Assembly: GCA_029204225.1 (NCBI GenBank) | Contig: CM055102.1 | Coordinates: forward strand, 17,694,223 to 17,758,222 | Length of the DNA: 64,000 nucleotides | DNA from: Diphasiastrum complanatum | Taxonomy: Eukaryota; Streptophyta; Lycopodiopsida; Lycopodiales; Lycopodiaceae | Direction: 5' to 3' | In this document: positions 63,820 to 64,000 of the stretch, in pieces | How the letters are laid out: every line of letters begins with the position of its first letter | Position numbering within the stretch: position 1 is the first letter of the stretch | Notes under the pieces: model-generated | Seen by the model: the letters and a program-made list of their open reading frames with translations, nothing else | The model's database searches: none | What the model was told of the DNA's origin: nothing | Made by a program: the position numbers and the translations under genes

Positions 63820-64000
63820 TGTTATGGCCATATTTGGTTAAGGACCTAGAATATTCCTAATATGGTAGATCGGCTCTCCAGTGTTCGAGATTATTGGTCA
63901 TGCCGAAATTTAATTTCATGTTGAAGCCTGTTTGTGACTAATTACCTTGAGAGGACCCAAACGCTCTAATTGAGACATATGGAGTATTAGTGACGGATAT
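63820..64000 (+). repeat. LTR (partial, runs off the window)
   Basis: Begins TGTTATGGCCATAT and follows the reverse complement of 14570-14390 to the last base at roughly 85% identity. Inserted in the 5' part of the Penelope-like copy 3. The remaining ~300 bp of the LTR and the element body lie beyond the edge. Confidence 0.8.

Overview
The window is nuclear DNA of a land plant with a large, transposon-rich genome. Evidence: a complete plant-type eIF4E gene, one exon that looks like a HAN-type GATA factor, Ty1/copia and Ty3/gypsy retrotransposons with plant-type primer-binding sites (TGGTATCAGAGC), CACTA, hAT and Harbinger-type DNA elements, and telo-box-like AAACCCTAA motifs. Very long introns and Penelope-like elements make a fern, lycophyte or other non-flowering lineage plausible, but the species is not identifiable from sequence alone.

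Layout. 0-1.1 kb: minus-strand first exon of a probable GATA factor; its promoter/leader region lies to 2.4 kb and a 442-bp Harbinger-type MITE at 2.43-2.87 kb. 3-7 kb: non-coding repeats, a cluster of palindromic ATCCACGC motifs and a decayed copia fragment. 7.3-10.3 kb: minus-strand CACTA transposase remnant. 10.3-20.1 kb: long (AG)n tracts, a minus-strand non-coding LTR element, copia integrase pieces, a duplicated ~1 kb module and two Penelope-like fragments. 20.5-23.1 kb: minus-strand hAT pseudogene. 25.8-36.3 kb: an old copia element with a younger complete copia inserted in its gag (TSD GATTG); the younger one has its reverse transcriptase split by two inverted ~0.7 kb insertions.

39.3-59.0 kb: the host gene eIF4E, minus strand, five coding exons encoding 223 aa. 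Every junction has GT-AG signals and keeps frame. Intron 4 is 13.3 kb and carries four small hAT-like MITEs with GGAACG palindromes plus a young antisense gypsy chromovirus (43,896-50,170, LTRs 918 bp each, TSD TTATC) that has pol but no recognisable gag. Intron 3 has a gypsy protease fragment and intron 1 a solo LTR. 59.9-63.8 kb: the longest Penelope-like element, minus strand, broken by stops and frameshifts. 63.82 kb to the end: an LTR of the same family as the one at 14.1 kb.

The most interesting signals are (i) a Penelope/telomerase-like RT lineage whose three copies all end in or next to (CT)n/(GA)n tracts, (ii) the cluster of hAT-like MITEs with diversified palindromes in one eIF4E intron, and (iii) a gag-less chromovirus whose leader is a degenerate repeat array. 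Nothing here looks like a cellular defence or operon-type system.
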